Assembly: GCA_028682985.1 (NCBI GenBank)
Contig: JAJRAE010000150.1
Location: forward strand, 1 to 5,503
Origin: Methanobacterium sp.
Lineage (GTDB): Archaea > Methanobacteriota > Methanobacteria > Methanobacteriales > Methanobacteriaceae
Length of the DNA stretch: 5,503 nucleotides
Reading direction: 5' to 3'
Positions within the stretch are counted from its first letter, which is position 1, and every line of letters begins with the position of its first letter. The position numbers and the translations under genes were made by a program. A model generated the notes under the pieces. That model saw only the letters and a list, made by a program, of their open reading frames with translations, had not been told where the DNA came from and ran no database searches. Shown here piece after piece: positions 4,801 to 5,503 of the stretch.

Positions 4801-5503
4801 TTATTCTGTATTTAAGAGCAAGTTAAATACAGATAAAGTTGATAATACTGCCTCTTCAGTTCTTACGGTCTTGGTTCCCTGTTGGGGGACGGTGTTTACC
4901 TCAATATCCATGTCCCTTTCATCGATTAGATCGTGTAGGCCTGAATATGGACCGCCGAACAAAATAGATATTCGTTCGGAGCCCTTTAAACTATCTTTAA
5001 CTTCATCTAAAATAGAAGTAATAGATTCAGCATTTTTGCTTGTCCCAATTACCAGATCTGGTTGTGGTTTCAGCATTTCTATGCTTTCATGCAAATTCTT
5101 ATAAGTAGATAAAGTCTTATAACCCCAATAAATTTCTGGTTTATCAGGTTCTATTATTATTTCCTTAGCAAGCTTGGTTACCCGAAAGCTTAAGACTTTG
5201 TTTACGCTGAGCTTTTCCTTACACAGCGCCAGTCTGTCAGCACCTATGTCAACCATGGTGCCCTTTTTAACTCTTTTTATGGTTAGTCCCTGTCTGTAAT
5301 CACCTTGACTGAGTTCTTCAGTGGGGTGATGGGGAGTGCGTAATGGTGGGAGTATCCCTGCATAGCGCAGCTCCTTTGTTATAGGAAATACCTTTTTTCT
5401 AAGGTACTGAGGTGTATTCATATAAGTGAGAACATCACTAATAAACTTTACCTCTTCCCTATTAGAATTATCACTGTAAATCACGATTCTGTCCACCCGA
5501 AAA
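4801..5503 (-). CDS. SPOUT-class RNA methyltransferase (MTH1/SPOUT1 family, COG2106), N-terminus outside the window
   Basis: This resembles M. thermautotrophicus MTH1, a knotted SPOUT protein of known fold and an archaeal relative of human SPOUT1 (C9orf114). The family is annotated as putative RNA uridine-N3 methyltransferase, using S-adenosylmethionine. Counting the GTG at 5496 as residue 1, the start of the Rossmann/knot domain is followed by RKKVFPITKELRYAGILPPL and RTPHHPT (33-59). A small inserted beta-barrel (about 65-120, GDYRQGLTIKRVKKGTMVDI) comes next. The C-terminal knot has LVIGTSKNAES (148-158), ISILFGGPYSGLHDL (176-190) and NTVPQQGTKTVRTEEAVLST (201-220). The frame stays open above the GTG, reading F-R-V-D-R-I-V-I-Y, which resembles my memory of an internal MTH1 segment. 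The GTG is therefore probably internal, with some 35-40 residues missing at the edge. An rRNA target is inferred from family and position. Confidence 0.88.
   Translation of the reverse strand, partial: FRVDRIVIYSDNSNREEVKFISDVLTYMNTPQYLRKKVFPITKELRYAGILPPLRTPHHPTEELSQGDYRQGLTIKRVKKGTMVDIGADRLALCKEKLSVNKVLSFRVTKLAKEIIIEPDKPEIYWGYKTLSTYKNLHESIEMLKPQPDLVIGTSKNAESITSILDEVKDSLKGSERISILFGGPYSGLHDLIDERDMDIEVNTVPQQGTKTVRTEEAVLSTLSVFNLLLNTE

Noticed and set aside
4733..5104. A 123-codon plus-strand frame spanning the rpl3-methyltransferase gap
   Set aside because: It is antisense to the C-terminal end of the methyltransferase and the start of rpl3, has no family resemblance, and is explained as a shadow of the coding strand.
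1..5503. Mobile elements, CRISPR arrays, tRNA or rRNA genes, defence or biosynthetic genes
   Set aside because: The minus-strand ribosomal genes and the methyltransferase account for nearly all bases, the largest gap is 79 nt, and no repeat-spacer pattern, terminal inverted repeat or structured RNA was seen.

Overview
The window is one archaeal ribosomal-protein operon, read entirely on the minus strand. The gene order, the archaeal-type insertions in uL3, uL4, uL2, uS19 and uL22, and Shine-Dalgarno motifs matching an archaeal 16S tail all point to a euryarchaeon. The order SPOUT methyltransferase, uL3, uL4, uL23, uL2, uS19, uL22, uS3 is, as I recall it, the one at the start of the numbered Methanothermobacter thermautotrophicus genome (MTH1 onward). 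The moderately AT-rich DNA fits a mesophilic relative such as Methanobacterium. The genus is inference; the archaeal assignment is secure.

Layout in transcription order, from high to low coordinates: 5503-4801 is a SPOUT-class RNA methyltransferase whose 5' end lies outside the window. After a 50-nt gap with a strong Shine-Dalgarno come rpl3 (4750-3740), rpl4 (3701-2916), rpl23 (2889-2629) and rpl2 (2600-1875), with gaps of 26 to 38 nt. A 79-nt A-rich gap leads to rps19 (1795-1385, TTG start), then rpl22 (1372-911) after 12 nt. rps3 (914 to beyond base 1) overlaps rpl22 by ATGA and has no stop inside the window.

The proteins work together in building the ribosome. uL3, uL2 and uL4 reach or shape the peptidyl-transferase region, uL4, uL22 and uL23 line or surround the exit tunnel, and uS19 and uS3 belong to the small-subunit head. 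The methyltransferase probably modifies rRNA, which would explain its place at the head of the group.

No new system is apparent: this is a conserved housekeeping operon with no mobile element, CRISPR array, RNA gene or unexplained gene-sized gap. The points most worth a second look are the long low-complexity acidic and then lysine-rich C-terminal tail of uS3, the short leader before rpl3 with a small hairpin and a five-codon reading frame, the TTG start of rps19, and the GTG in the methyltransferase that looks like a start but is probably an internal valine codon.
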